A stretch of 64,000 nt of DNA from Vagococcus martis (GCF_002026305.1 NZ_MVAB01000001.1:806001-870000); one strand, 5' to 3'; positions 9,843-18,952 are shown, counted from the stretch's first letter. A program made the numbers and translations. Notes: generated by a model from the letters alone, not told the origin.

Positions 9843-10826
9843 GTGGAATTATTTGACCAACTTAAACATAAAATTATTAACAAAAATATACGCATGGTAT
9901 TCCCTGAACCGACAGATGAACGCGTTTTAGGTGCGGCTGTCCGTTTAAAATCAGACAACTTAATTGAACCAGTTTTAATTGGAAACCCAGATGCTATTAA
10001 AGAGTTAGCTGCTTCACGTGGACTAAGCGTTGATAACTTAGAAATTATTGATCCAGAAACCTACGAGAAATTTGACGAAATGGTTGCCGCTTTCATTGAA
10101 CGTCGTAAAGGAAAAGCAACTGATGACCAAGCTCGTACTATTTTAAAAGATGAAAACTACTTTGGTACTATGTTAGTTTATATGGATTTAGCTGATGGAC
10201 TTGTAAGTGGCGCTATCCACTCAACAGGTGATACAATTCGTCCTGCATTACAGATTGTTAAAACAAAACCTGGTGTAAGTCGTACAAGTGGGGCATTCTT
10301 AATGTTAGGTAACCGTGATTCAGAAAAATATATTTTCTCTGATTGTGCTATTAATATTAATCCTGATGCTCAAGCATTAGCAGAAATCGCTGTTGAAAGT
10401 GCTAAAACTGCTCAATTATTTGATATTGATCCTAAAGTTGCTTTATTAAGCTTCTCAACAAAAGGATCTGCTAAATCGGAAGAAGTAACAAAAGTTGCCG
10501 AAGCGACACGTATCGCAAAAGAACTAGCTCCAGAAATGGCGATTGATGGTGAGTTACAGTTCGATGCATCATACGTTCCTTCTGTTGCAAAACAAAAAGC
10601 ACCTGAGTCAGATGTTGCTGGTCAAGCAAACGTCTTTATCTTCCCTGAAATCCAATCAGGAAACATTGGCTACAAAATTGCTCAACGTTTAGGTGGGTTC
10701 CAAGCCATTGGACCTATCTTACAAGGTTTAAATAAACCTATCTCTGACTTGTCTCGTGGATGTAATGAAGAAGATGTTTACAAATTATCTATCATTACTG
10801 CTGGACAAGCAATCATGAGTAAATAA
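9843..10826 (+). CDS. pta: Phosphate acetyltransferase
   Basis: Interconverts acetyl-CoA and acetyl phosphate in overflow metabolism and ATP generation through acetate kinase. The 327-residue protein is the short Pta form without the N-terminal regulatory domain and shows the typical block around STGDTIRPALQIVKTKPG and the C-terminal QGLNKPISDLSRGC. GTG at 9843 is chosen because GGAGG (9830-9834) sits 8 bases before it; an in-frame TTG at 9828 overlaps that site. A hairpin follows at 10843, and tsaE comes next as in many lactic acid bacteria. Confidence 0.95.
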   Translation: MELFDQLKHKIINKNIRMVFPEPTDERVLGAAVRLKSDNLIEPVLIGNPDAIKELAASRGLSVDNLEIIDPETYEKFDEMVAAFIERRKGKATDDQARTILKDENYFGTMLVYMDLADGLVSGAIHSTGDTIRPALQIVKTKPGVSRTSGAFLMLGNRDSEKYIFSDCAININPDAQALAEIAVESAKTAQLFDIDPKVALLSFSTKGSAKSEEVTKVAEATRIAKELAPEMAIDGELQFDASYVPSVAKQKAPESDVAGQANVFIFPEIQSGNIGYKIAQRLGGFQAIGPILQGLNKPISDLSRGCNEEDVYKLSIITAGQAIMSK

Positions 10827-10842
10827 ATGCTATCCACTAAAG

Positions 10843-10882
10843 GTACGTAAATCTTTTATGATTTGCGTGCTTTTTTATTTTT
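10843..10882 (+). terminator. Terminator after pta
   Basis: Imperfect stem (10843-10852 with 10861-10870, two G-T pairs) followed by TTTTTTATTTTTTT. Confidence 0.75.
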
Positions 10883-10929
10883 TTCTAAATGATATACTAT
10901 GACTAAACAACTGTTAAAGGAGTACGTTT

Positions 10930-11391
10930 ATGACCGTTTATTTAAACAACGATGACCAAACACAGCGATTTGGTGAGCAACTTGCCTCTCTAGCTAAACC
11001 AGGAGATATATTCATCTTAACTGGTGAATTAGGAGCTGGTAAAACAACTTTTTCTAAAGGATTTGCTAAAGGACTTGGCATTAAACAAATGATTAAAAGC
11101 CCAACCTATACTTTAATTCGTGAGTATGATACAGGGCGTCTTCCTCTCTATCACATGGATGTTTATCGGATGGAAGGGGATGCTGATGATCTTGGTCTAG
11201 AAGAATATTTTGATGGGGATGGCGTTTGCTTAATCGAGTGGGGAGACATTATTAAAGATTCTCTGGATAATGACTTTATTGAAATTTTTCTACATAAAAC
11301 ACCTGAAGACACACGATTTATTACCGTGGAACATCGTGGTGCTAAAGAGAGATTCAATCAAATAACTGACATGATGGCTGCCTATGACTGA
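10930..11391 (+). CDS. tsaE: tRNA threonylcarbamoyladenosine biosynthesis ATPase
   Basis: ATPase partner of TsaB/TsaD that drives t6A37 modification of ANN-decoding tRNAs. The 153-residue protein has the Walker A motif GELGAGKTTFSKG around residue 40, the family stretch SPTYTLIREY and the IEWGD motif. ATG 10930 follows AAAGGAG. Its end overlaps the following GNAT gene by 8 bases, so the two are translationally coupled, a conserved tsaE-acetyltransferase pairing in Firmicutes. Confidence 0.95.
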   Translation: MTVYLNNDDQTQRFGEQLASLAKPGDIFILTGELGAGKTTFSKGFAKGLGIKQMIKSPTYTLIREYDTGRLPLYHMDVYRMEGDADDLGLEEYFDGDGVCLIEWGDIIKDSLDNDFIEIFLHKTPEDTRFITVEHRGAKERFNQITDMMAAYD

Positions 11392-11905
11392 GATAGATAT
11401 TACATTAAGACAAGCTATCCCAAGTGATGCCGCCAATTTAATACAAGCGATTCGTTTTCTTAATACGGAGACCCCGTATTTGGTTGTGAGCCCACATGCA
11501 TTAAATATGTCAGTTGATGCAATGGAACATGAGATAGATTATATTTTTAATCAGCCAAATCAATTTATTTTACTCGCTTTTAATCATAAAGACATTATTG
11601 GTATAGCAACGATTGTCAGCGAAGAAGAAAAGTGTTTTAAACACGTAGGAGAACTTGGTATTACCATCAAAAAAGAATTTTGGGGTCTAGGTTTAGGAAC
11701 TGCGATGATTCAAGAAATGATCGAATTATGTCTTGAGAATCAAATAATAAAACGAATTGAAATAAACGTTCAAACTAGAAATACTCGAGCCATGAGTGTC
11801 TATGAACAAGTTGGATTTGTTTTAGAAGGAATCAAACGCCAGGCTTTTTTATCTGAAAATAATGAATTAATTGATGTTGCGATGATGAGTTACTTATTAC
11901 CATAA
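11384..11905 (+). CDS. GNAT-family N-acetyltransferase
   Basis: A 173-residue acetyl-CoA-dependent acetyltransferase. The acetyl-CoA loop is in the segment ELGITIKKEFWGLGLGTAMI, followed by RIEINVQTRNTRAMSVYEQVGF, both typical of GNAT motifs A and B. Its start lies inside the end of tsaE (8-base overlap), and a strong bidirectional terminator follows directly. The substrate is unknown; a protein or peptide N-terminus, or a small amine, is possible. Confidence 0.85.
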   Translation: MTEIDITLRQAIPSDAANLIQAIRFLNTETPYLVVSPHALNMSVDAMEHEIDYIFNQPNQFILLAFNHKDIIGIATIVSEEEKCFKHVGELGITIKKEFWGLGLGTAMIQEMIELCLENQIIKRIEINVQTRNTRAMSVYEQVGFVLEGIKRQAFLSENNELIDVAMMSYLLP

Positions 11906-11945
11906 AAAAATCAACGACTTAAACACACAGTCGTTGATTTTTTTA
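11904..11945. terminator. Bidirectional terminator between convergent genes
   Basis: Perfect stem (11904-11919 with 11930-11944) with AAAAAAA on one side and TTTTTTT on the other. It serves the GNAT gene on the plus strand and the gene at 11943-12758 on the minus strand. Confidence 0.9.
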
Positions 11946-12758
11946 TTTTTTAGATGATTTCTTTTTCTTACGTTTTGTTTGATCTTTTTGTTTCTTACTT
12001 CCTGATTTTGCAGAAGTCTTTCCTTTAGAACGTTCTTTTGAACTACTTCCACTTGATTTTCTTTTTCCGTTTGTTTTTCCTTTAGACTTCGCTGTATTAT
12101 CTTTTTGTTTACCTTTGCCTTTTTTAGCTTTTTGTTTATTTGTCCAGAAATAATATCCAGCTCCACTAGCAGCGATAACTGCTACGACAGAAACAATCCA
12201 TACCCAAATTGGTGTTGATTTTTTCGTTTCAGTCGCTTTTGCTTTCGATGAATCTGTTTTATTAACATCATCACTTGAGGTATTTTCTTCACCATCATTT
12301 GACGTGTCTTCACTTTGAGCACTTGATTGTTCATTAACTTTATTTTCTTCACTAGAATTTTTTTGACTATTATCTGTTTTTTCTTTTGAATCGTTTGTGG
12401 CATCTTTTTCCGACGCTTTCGTTTCTTCTGTTTCAATGACTTTACCATCTTCAAAATTATAACGAACATCTGTTGACTTATCACCTTCTGCATCTAACAT
12501 ACCTACCATAGCTTCTTTTGTTCCTTTAGGTATTGGTACCTCAAACTCACCTTTATCGTTGGCAACAATTGAGCCTGCCAAATTTGTTAAAAAGATATTA
12601 GCATTTGGTGTGGTCTTTCCAGTTAAAACATTCCTATCCTTATCGTAAGTCAAATCGTATAGTAATTTATCATCCGCTGCATGGACTACACCAGAAAAGC
12701 TAGCTAATCCAACCATGACAAAGCCTAAAACGATAATTTTTTTCCATTTACCCAACAT
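11943..12758 (-). CDS. Exported Ig-like protein with one membrane segment and a long basic tail
   Basis: A 271-residue protein I cannot assign to a named family. In order: a signal peptide (residues 1-27, ending VVHA-A), a short Ig/Big_6-like domain (TYDKDRNVLTGKTTPNANIF, about 35-105), a low-complexity Glu/Ser/Asn/Thr-rich acidic stretch (about 108-180), one membrane helix (WVWIVSVVAVIAASGAGYYF), and about 70 residues of Lys/Ser/Gly with almost no acidic residues, presumably cytoplasmic. The membrane-plus-basic tail resembles a stop-transfer anchor but with no LPXTG. ATG 12758 follows a GGGGGAA-like site. It lies 9 bases from exoA and shares its direction, so it may be the second gene of that unit. 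Confidence 0.75.
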   Translation of the reverse strand: MLGKWKKIIVLGFVMVGLASFSGVVHAADDKLLYDLTYDKDRNVLTGKTTPNANIFLTNLAGSIVANDKGEFEVPIPKGTKEAMVGMLDAEGDKSTDVRYNFEDGKVIETEETKASEKDATNDSKEKTDNSQKNSSEENKVNEQSSAQSEDTSNDGEENTSSDDVNKTDSSKAKATETKKSTPIWVWIVSVVAVIAASGAGYYFWTNKQKAKKGKGKQKDNTAKSKGKTNGKRKSSGSSSKERSKGKTSAKSGSKKQKDQTKRKKKKSSKK

Positions 12759-12767
12759 ATTCCCCCC

Positions 12768-13526
12768 TTATCTTACATCTATCAATAATTCTACTGGACA
12801 ATGATCACTTCCGTAGACGTCTGATAGAATAGTGGCATCTTTCAATTTTTCAGCTAGTGCTTTAGCAACACAGAAGTAATCAATACGCCATCCAGCATTA
12901 TTTTTTCTTGCATTAAAACGATAGCTCCACCAACTATATGCCCCTTCTTTATCTGGATAAAAGTAACGATACGTATCAATAAACCCACTATCTAATAATC
13001 GAGAGAATGCTTCTCTTTCTTGGTCAGAAAAACCTGGATTATTACGGTTACTCTTCCAATTTTTCAAATCAATATTCTGATGTGCTACGTTTAAATCTCC
13101 ACATAAAATAACTGGTTTATCTTCATTTAGGTTAGCCAGATACTCTCTAAATTGCTTTTCCCATGCTAATCTAAAGTCGATTCGCTTTAACTCAGCTTGA
13201 GCATTTGGCGTATAACAGTTAACCAAATAAAATGTATCATACTCTAGCGTGAGTAATCGTCCTTCCGTATCAAACTCTTCAACATCCATTCCTTTTTTAA
13301 CAGAAAGTGGTTCAATTTTTGTAAAAACTGCAACACCAGAATATCCTTTTTTTTCAGCGTAATTCCAATACTGATAATAATCTGGTAAATCCATCTCTAT
13401 TTGGCCTTCTTGTAATTTGGTTTCTTGCAGTGAGATGATGTCTGCATCTATTTTTTTTATATCATCGTAAAAATTTTTTTTCACAACAGCTCGTAATCCA
13501 TTCACATTCCACGAAATCAACTTCAT
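12768..13526 (-). CDS. exoA: Exodeoxyribonuclease III / AP endonuclease
   Basis: DNA-repair nuclease of the Xth/ExoA family acting on abasic sites and 3' ends, with a metal-dependent EEP fold. Landmarks in the 252 residues: WNVNGLRAV at the start, LQETKLQ with the metal-binding Glu, GDLNVAH, and the C-terminal SDHCPVELL with the catalytic Asp-His. Full family length. The start follows AGGAGG. Divergent from murB. Confidence 0.95.
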   Translation of the reverse strand: MKLISWNVNGLRAVVKKNFYDDIKKIDADIISLQETKLQEGQIEMDLPDYYQYWNYAEKKGYSGVAVFTKIEPLSVKKGMDVEEFDTEGRLLTLEYDTFYLVNCYTPNAQAELKRIDFRLAWEKQFREYLANLNEDKPVILCGDLNVAHQNIDLKNWKSNRNNPGFSDQEREAFSRLLDSGFIDTYRYFYPDKEGAYSWWSYRFNARKNNAGWRIDYFCVAKALAEKLKDATILSDVYGSDHCPVELLIDVR

Positions 13527-13695
13527 GTCGTTCCTCCTATTTTTCTCTCTCTATATATTTTATCATAAAATCTCGTGATATTGTGCCTTTAATCTGATTA
13601 ATCATACATGCACTTTATAGACTCACCAACTATTTAACCAAATTTATGTTAAAATAGTAACACGATGATTATTTGAATTAAGAGAGGGTATTATT

Positions 13696-14595
13696 GTGAC
13701 AACTAAAACTATTGTTCAACATTTTCCAAACATAACTATACTAACAAACGAACCACTTTCAAATTATACCTATACAAAAACAGGTGGCCCGGCTGATTTT
13801 TTAGCTTTCCCAAAAACAAAACATGACGTCAAACAATTGATTGACTATTGTAAACAAGAAAATATCGAATGGATTTGTCTTGGAAATGCGAGTAACTTAA
13901 TCGTTCGTGATGGTGGCATTAAAGATGTCGTCATTATGTTAACCGAAATGAATCATGTTTCTGTCGATGACACATCGATTACTGCTGAGTCTGGTGCGAA
14001 ATTAATCGATGTCTCTTATGATGCATTGAAACACAGTTTGACAGGTCTTGAATTTGCTTGTGGTATACCTGGAAGTATTGGTGGCGCAGCTTACATGAAT
14101 GCAGGGGCTTATGGTGGCGAGTTATCTGACGTCTTTTATTCGGCTGATATTATTTTTGAGGATGGTTCGATTAAAACATTCTACAAAGATGACATGGATT
14201 TTTCTTATCGACATAGTGTTTTACAATCCTTAAAAGGAATTGTTTTATCCGTTACCTTCCATCTAGAAAAAGGTGATGAAGTGTCTATAAAAGAAAAAAT
14301 GGACGAATTAACACATCTTCGTGAATCAAAACAACCACTTGAATATCCGTCTTGTGGTAGTGTGTTTAAACGTCCTGAAGGGCATTTTACTGGTAAATTA
14401 ATCCAAGATGCTGGCTTACAAGGTCATATGATTGGTGGGGCTCAAATTTCTGAGAAACATGCTGGTTTTATCGTTAATATCGATCATGCAACAGCAACTG
14501 ACTATGTTACCCTAATCAAATATATTCAAGATGTTATTTTAGAAAAATTTGGTGTGTCTCTTGAACCTGAAGTGCGAATTATTGGAAGAAAATAA
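13696..14595 (+). CDS. murB: UDP-N-acetylenolpyruvoylglucosamine reductase
   Basis: Second step of UDP-MurNAc synthesis for peptidoglycan; an FAD enzyme of 299 residues, type IIb. Visible are the FAD-binding segment GNASNLIVRDGG, the GIPGSIGGAAYMNAGAYGGE block, and the catalytic serine region SCGSVFKRP with the later Glu in SLEPEVRIIG. It starts at GTG 13696 behind AGAGAGGG. An upstream promoter-like TTAAAATAG sits near 13650. Monocistronic, ended by a strong hairpin. Confidence 0.96.
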   Translation: MTTKTIVQHFPNITILTNEPLSNYTYTKTGGPADFLAFPKTKHDVKQLIDYCKQENIEWICLGNASNLIVRDGGIKDVVIMLTEMNHVSVDDTSITAESGAKLIDVSYDALKHSLTGLEFACGIPGSIGGAAYMNAGAYGGELSDVFYSADIIFEDGSIKTFYKDDMDFSYRHSVLQSLKGIVLSVTFHLEKGDEVSIKEKMDELTHLRESKQPLEYPSCGSVFKRPEGHFTGKLIQDAGLQGHMIGGAQISEKHAGFIVNIDHATATDYVTLIKYIQDVILEKFGVSLEPEVRIIGRK

Positions 14596-14636
14596 AAAAG
14601 TATGACGTTGCTTTTTAGCAAACGTCATACTTTTTG
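14596..14636. terminator. Bidirectional terminator between murB and the CLC gene
   Basis: Long stem AAAAGTATGACGTTGC paired with its near-complement up to 14635, with T-rich tails on both strands. The convergent CLC gene ends inside it. Confidence 0.88.
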
Positions 14637-15836
14637 TTTTGAATAAATTGAATCATTACCATTTACCAAATAAGCCAGTACAATAGCAAAAAATGCGTAT
14701 GGAATTAACTCAAACCCAAATATTTCACCTGCAATAAAAAGTGGCCCAATAATAGTATTGGTTGCACTTGAAAATACCGATACAAATCCAAGTGATGCGA
14801 CAAATTCAATTGGCAAGCCAAAGAGATTCGCTAGTAACACACCACAAGTTGCTCCTATAGAAAATAGTGGTGTCACTTCCCCACCTTGAAATCCTATTGC
14901 TAATGTAAAAATCGTAAAAATAAGTTTTAGTATAAAATCATACGAATAAACTGTTCCTTGATTAAATGCTGCTTCCACTAAATTACTTCCAAGACCTGAA
15001 TATCGTCCCTTTCCAGCTATAATCAAACCTAACATTAAAACAATTGATAATAAAAATACTTTTTTATACTGTGATAAAGAAATCGCTTGAACCCATTGTT
15101 TCACTTTTTTTAGTCCAATAGAAAACATACGTCCTACTAAACCAAATACAATACCAAATAAACATAATAGTCCAACCAATCCGACTGTTAGTTTAGGCAC
15201 GACTGAAATAGTAGATGAAAATGCTGTTAACCCTAATAACTGTGACACGTAACTGGATGTCACTGCTGCAATACTTGCTGATAAAAGAGACTCTATTGAT
15301 AAAGTTCCGACTACTAATATTTCCATTGCAAAAAATGTTGCTGCAATAGGTGTATGAAATAATCCGGCAAACCCAGCTGCCATACCTGTTACTAATACTA
15401 TCTGCTGTTTTTTTCCATAGTTGGGTAAAAATCTATTCCAAATTTTTTCAGTAAACCAATTAGTAAACGTTCCCCCAATTTGGATAGCAACACCTTCTCG
15501 TCCAGCACTTCCACCAAATAAATGCGTGAGCCATGTACTTAACGTCACGATTGGTATCAACCTTAAAGGAATCACTTCTCGCGTGTCTTGCCCTACCTCA
15601 AAAAGAAGGGTCATCCCTTTTTTACTTTCCTTGCCATATGTTTGATAAAGCCATTCAATAAATATCCCAACAAATGGTAAGAAAAAAATAAGCCACATAA
15701 AGTAAGTTTGTCTTACTCCTGTCACAAAGAGTAATACTTTACCAAAAATAACTTCTAACACACCCACACAAATCCCAATTATCAATCCAAACACAATCCA
15801 TTGTGCTTGTTCTTTTATTTTTCCCATCTTATTCAC
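14625..15836 (-). CDS. CLC-family fluoride/proton antiporter (CLC-F type)
   Basis: A 403-residue membrane transporter with about ten hydrophobic segments. It has the CLC gating glutamate in GSAGREGVAIQIGG (Glu114) and GGEVTPLFSIG later on, but lacks the GSGIP serine loop of chloride CLCs; in its place is KKGMTLLF with Met75. The spacing of that Met and the gate Glu is the same as I recall for the known enterococcal CLC-F protein (Met79/Glu118), which exports fluoride against protons. The fluoride riboswitch directly upstream supports this strongly. The start is ATG 15836 after AAGGGTG. Alternative: a generic voltage-gated-type chloride channel, less likely given the leader. Confidence 0.85.
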   Translation of the reverse strand: MNKMGKIKEQAQWIVFGLIIGICVGVLEVIFGKVLLFVTGVRQTYFMWLIFFLPFVGIFIEWLYQTYGKESKKGMTLLFEVGQDTREVIPLRLIPIVTLSTWLTHLFGGSAGREGVAIQIGGTFTNWFTEKIWNRFLPNYGKKQQIVLVTGMAAGFAGLFHTPIAATFFAMEILVVGTLSIESLLSASIAAVTSSYVSQLLGLTAFSSTISVVPKLTVGLVGLLCLFGIVFGLVGRMFSIGLKKVKQWVQAISLSQYKKVFLLSIVLMLGLIIAGKGRYSGLGSNLVEAAFNQGTVYSYDFILKLIFTIFTLAIGFQGGEVTPLFSIGATCGVLLANLFGLPIEFVASLGFVSVFSSATNTIIGPLFIAGEIFGFELIPYAFFAIVLAYLVNGNDSIYSKQKV

Positions 15837-15851
15837 CCTTCTTTTTCACAC

Positions 15852-15953
15852 AAAAAATCTACATACTTAAATAAAGCATGTAGACGTCATTAGCTATTTA
15901 GCAGTTTTAGTTAAAATTTAACTATGGGAGAACATCATTCCCGTTTAAGTTAT
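15852..15953 (-). promoter_or_regulatory. Fluoride riboswitch (crcB motif) with terminator switch
   Basis: On the minus strand the leader contains GGGAATGATGTTCTCCC, then AACTGC and GCTAATGACGTCTAC, which are the conserved pieces of the crcB/fluoride aptamer in the right order and spacing. The last piece (GTCTAC, about 15880-15885) also begins a terminator stem (15859-15868 with 15874-15883) followed by TTTTTT at 15852-15857. Fluoride binding should therefore prevent termination and let the CLC gene be transcribed. Confidence 0.92.
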
Positions 15954-15957
15954 TTTC

Positions 15958-15986
15958 ATTTTACTCATTTTTTTGAAAAATATCAA
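15958..15986 (-). promoter_or_regulatory. Promoter for the riboswitch/CLC-F transcript
   Basis: On the minus strand, -35 TTGATA (15981-15986), 17-base spacer and -10 TAAAAT (15958-15963), just ahead of the aptamer. Confidence 0.75.
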
Positions 15987-16188
15987 CAGACTATTATCTA
16001 TCTTACCGTTTAAAGTATAACACTAATTTAATTTTAATGTTTAAAAAATCATATAAAATTCATATAAAATAAATAAAAAACACACATACAACTGATAACA
16101 TTCACATGTATCCTAATTAAGTATTTTTTTAGGAGGTTTGAAGAATTATTCATTTTTACCACATTATTCTATTGTTAGGAGGAATTGA

Positions 16189-17475
16189 ATGTCATTATTA
16201 CTAATTGAAATTATTATCATGGTTGGAACGATTATTTACGGGCTTATGAAAGGAGGCGCACTAGGTTCTGGGGTATCAGCCATTGTCGCCTTGTTTATCA
16301 TGCTATTCATTTTTAAATTGCCGCCATCATCACCACCTGTTACGGCTGTTTTAATCATTATGTCTATCGGTATAGCAAGTGGTGCTCTACAAGCTTCAGG
16401 TGGGATGGATTATATGATACGCGTTGCAACAAAAATTATTCAAAAGTTTCCGAAAGCGATTACAATTGTCGCGCCACTTGTTTGTTTTCTATTCGTTTTT
16501 GGTATGGGGACAGCAATGATTGCCTTATCATTAGAGCCAATCATCTCTGAAACTGCTCTTAAATCAAAAGTTAATCCAAAAGGTGCTTTAATTTCTTCTG
16601 TATTAGCTTCTAATATGGCTCTACTGTGTAGCCCGGCGTCATCTTCAACAGCATATGTTGTAACCTTATTAGCAGCGTATGGTATTTCTTTAGCAACTTA
16701 TCTAACAATTGCCTTGCCTGCAACGTTATTATCTATTATCATTTTAAGTATATTATTAAGCTTGGCTAATAAAAAATTACCTTTTGATGAGTCAATCTTA
16801 GAAGATATGATTATAGAAGAAGAAGAAACTGACTTAGCTCCTGCCGCTAAAAAATCAACTATAGTCTTCTTACTTTGTGTGTTATCCATTATTGTTTTAG
16901 GTTTGTTTCCGAGCCTATTACCAGAGTATAATGTGGATGGTGATCCTGTTAGAATTGCAACTGCTGACTTAGTTCAGATGTTTATGTATTTGTCTGCCGC
17001 AATTAATATCATGCTCTTTAGAGTGAAGTCTAAAGATATCTTACATGCCCCAGCTACTGCTAATGCCCTAGGAGCATCCTTAATTGTTTTAGGTCTTGGA
17101 TGGGTTGGTTCAACTATTTTTAGTGCCCCAAAAAATCAAGCTGTTTTAGTATCGAGTGTTGGGCAGATACTAGCTGACTATCCTTGGGTTATCATCTTTA
17201 TCTGTTCGTTTGTTGCCATGATTATCGGGGCTCAAACGGCCGTCGCTGCAATTATTTTCCCGTTGGCACTAACACTAGGTATATCACCAATGTTACTTAT
17301 TATTATTGTTCAGTGTCTAAATGTTAACTTTGTTATTCCAGCACAACCGACGTTGTTACTTGCAGTTGAATTAGATAGAACTGGGCGGACTAAGGTCTTT
17401 AGTTTCATCATACCAGGAATAATTATAACAGCACTTTCTATTGCTCTATCTTATGGTATCACACTATTTATGTAA
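16189..17475 (+). CDS. Dcu-family (anaerobic C4-dicarboxylate type) transporter
   Basis: A 428-residue carrier with about 11-12 membrane helices. It aligns along its length with DcuA/DcuB: GLMKGGALGSG near the N-terminus, LQASGGMDYMIRVA, KAITIVAPLVCF, and the C-terminal TLLLAVELDRTGRTK. Dcu proteins exchange or take up aspartate, fumarate and succinate. Here the next gene, 27 bases on, encodes an M20 amidohydrolase, so the cargo may be an acylated or peptide-like amino acid dicarboxylate; this is inference. GGAGG precedes the ATG. No regulator is adjacent. Confidence 0.82.
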   Translation: MSLLLIEIIIMVGTIIYGLMKGGALGSGVSAIVALFIMLFIFKLPPSSPPVTAVLIIMSIGIASGALQASGGMDYMIRVATKIIQKFPKAITIVAPLVCFLFVFGMGTAMIALSLEPIISETALKSKVNPKGALISSVLASNMALLCSPASSSTAYVVTLLAAYGISLATYLTIALPATLLSIIILSILLSLANKKLPFDESILEDMIIEEEETDLAPAAKKSTIVFLLCVLSIIVLGLFPSLLPEYNVDGDPVRIATADLVQMFMYLSAAINIMLFRVKSKDILHAPATANALGASLIVLGLGWVGSTIFSAPKNQAVLVSSVGQILADYPWVIIFICSFVAMIIGAQTAVAAIIFPLALTLGISPMLLIIIVQCLNVNFVIPAQPTLLLAVELDRTGRTKVFSFIIPGIIITALSIALSYGITLFM

Positions 17476-17502
17476 TCATTGAATATTAGGAGGATATAAC
17501 AT

Positions 17503-18945
17503 ATGTATAAACAAATCGAAAAATTAATTAATCAAAAACAACATACCTATTTCCAAACAAGTGATAAAATTTGGGATATTGCCGAAACAAAATTCCATGA
17601 AAAAGAATCAGCAGACGTGTTGATTAATGTATTAAAAGAAGAAGGATTTAGTGTAGAAACAAATATTGGAGAGATTGACACAGCATTTGTTGCAAGTTTT
17701 GGAAATGAAGGTCCTGTTATTGGATTTTTAGGGGAATATGATGCACTACCTAGCATGTCTCAAAAAGCAGGCTCGACACAAAAAGAAGCAAATCCCGATA
17801 CAGAAAACACAAATGGACATGGCTGTGGACATAATTTACTTGGTACAGCTTCACTTGCTGCAGCGATTGCGACCAAAGATTATATTACAGAGCACAATAT
17901 CCCTGCACAAATTAAATATTTTGGTTGTCCAGCTGAAGAAGGTGGATCTGGAAAAACATTTATGGCAAGAGCTGGTGCTTTTAATGGATTAGATATGGCG
18001 ATTTGTTGGCATCCAGGAACAGATAATGCCATTTGGGGTGTAAAAACACTAGCTAATATCCAAGCAGCTTTTGAGTTTAAAGGAAAATCAGCTCATGCTG
18101 CAAATGCTCCAGACATGGGACGTAGTGCACTTGATGCTTGTGAGTTAATGAATGTCGGTGGAAATTATCTTCGTGAACATGTGACACCAGAAGCAAGATA
18201 TCACTATGCGTATATGGATGCTGGTGGTGTAGCTCCTAGTGTTGTCCAAGATCATGCGAAACTTTTATATTTAATTCGCGCACCTAAAGGAAGCCAGGCG
18301 AAAGAAATTTATGATCGTTTATGTAAAATTGCAGAAGGTGCGGCTCTTATGACTGAAACAGAAGTAACCGTACATTTTGACAAAGCTTGTTCAAACTATA
18401 TTCCAAACGTTGTGTATTCTCGCATTATGGGAGATGTGATGATGCATTATGGTGGACCGGAATTTGATGAGGAAGATCAAGTATTTGCTAAAGCAATTCA
18501 TGACACATTAACTGAAGAAGAAAAACAATTTAGAATGGTTCCACCTGCTACACCTGTTGAACAAAAAGTCTTAAAAGAAAATGTGGGTAAAGTATTAGCT
18601 GACTATGTTTACCCATTCAATGAAGTCTTAACTAACGTTACCCTTCCTGGTTCATCTGATGTGGGAGATGTCAGTTGGATTGTCCCAACTGTTCAATGTA
18701 TCGTTGCAACAGAAGTTCAAAATACCGCCATGCATACATGGCAATGGGTTACAAATGGAAAAAGTGGTATTGCCAAAAAAGGAATGATTCAAGCAGCCAA
18801 AATCATGGCAGCAACAGCTGTTAAAGTGCTTGAAGAACCTGAATATATTGAGCAAGCGAAGGCTGAGCTAAAAAATATAACAGATGTAACGCCTTATGTG
18901 AATCCAATTCCAGCAGACGTAAAACCAAATAGTTTAGCTTTCTAA
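17503..18945 (+). CDS. M20-family amidohydrolase (AbgB-like)
   Basis: A 480-residue cytosolic metallohydrolase of the M20D group, closest in layout to AbgB, the p-aminobenzoyl-glutamate hydrolase subunit. Metal ligands are visible in GHGCGHNLLG, in the PAEEGG motif, and in a late His (NTAMHTWQWV); the dimerisation insert follows KGKSAHAANAP. Probable reaction: hydrolysis of an N-acyl or N-aryl amino acid or dipeptide. It is co-transcribed with the upstream Dcu-type carrier and closed by a terminator, suggesting import then deacylation of one substrate. Confidence 0.85.
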   Translation: MYKQIEKLINQKQHTYFQTSDKIWDIAETKFHEKESADVLINVLKEEGFSVETNIGEIDTAFVASFGNEGPVIGFLGEYDALPSMSQKAGSTQKEANPDTENTNGHGCGHNLLGTASLAAAIATKDYITEHNIPAQIKYFGCPAEEGGSGKTFMARAGAFNGLDMAICWHPGTDNAIWGVKTLANIQAAFEFKGKSAHAANAPDMGRSALDACELMNVGGNYLREHVTPEARYHYAYMDAGGVAPSVVQDHAKLLYLIRAPKGSQAKEIYDRLCKIAEGAALMTETEVTVHFDKACSNYIPNVVYSRIMGDVMMHYGGPEFDEEDQVFAKAIHDTLTEEEKQFRMVPPATPVEQKVLKENVGKVLADYVYPFNEVLTNVTLPGSSDVGDVSWIVPTVQCIVATEVQNTAMHTWQWVTNGKSGIAKKGMIQAAKIMAATAVKVLEEPEYIEQAKAELKNITDVTPYVNPIPADVKPNSLAF

Positions 18946-18952
18946 CAAAATA

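Noticed and set aside
12182-12493. Lys-rich frame on the minus strand within the Ig-like membrane protein gene
   Set aside because: A shifted frame of the same low-complexity DNA without its own ribosome site.
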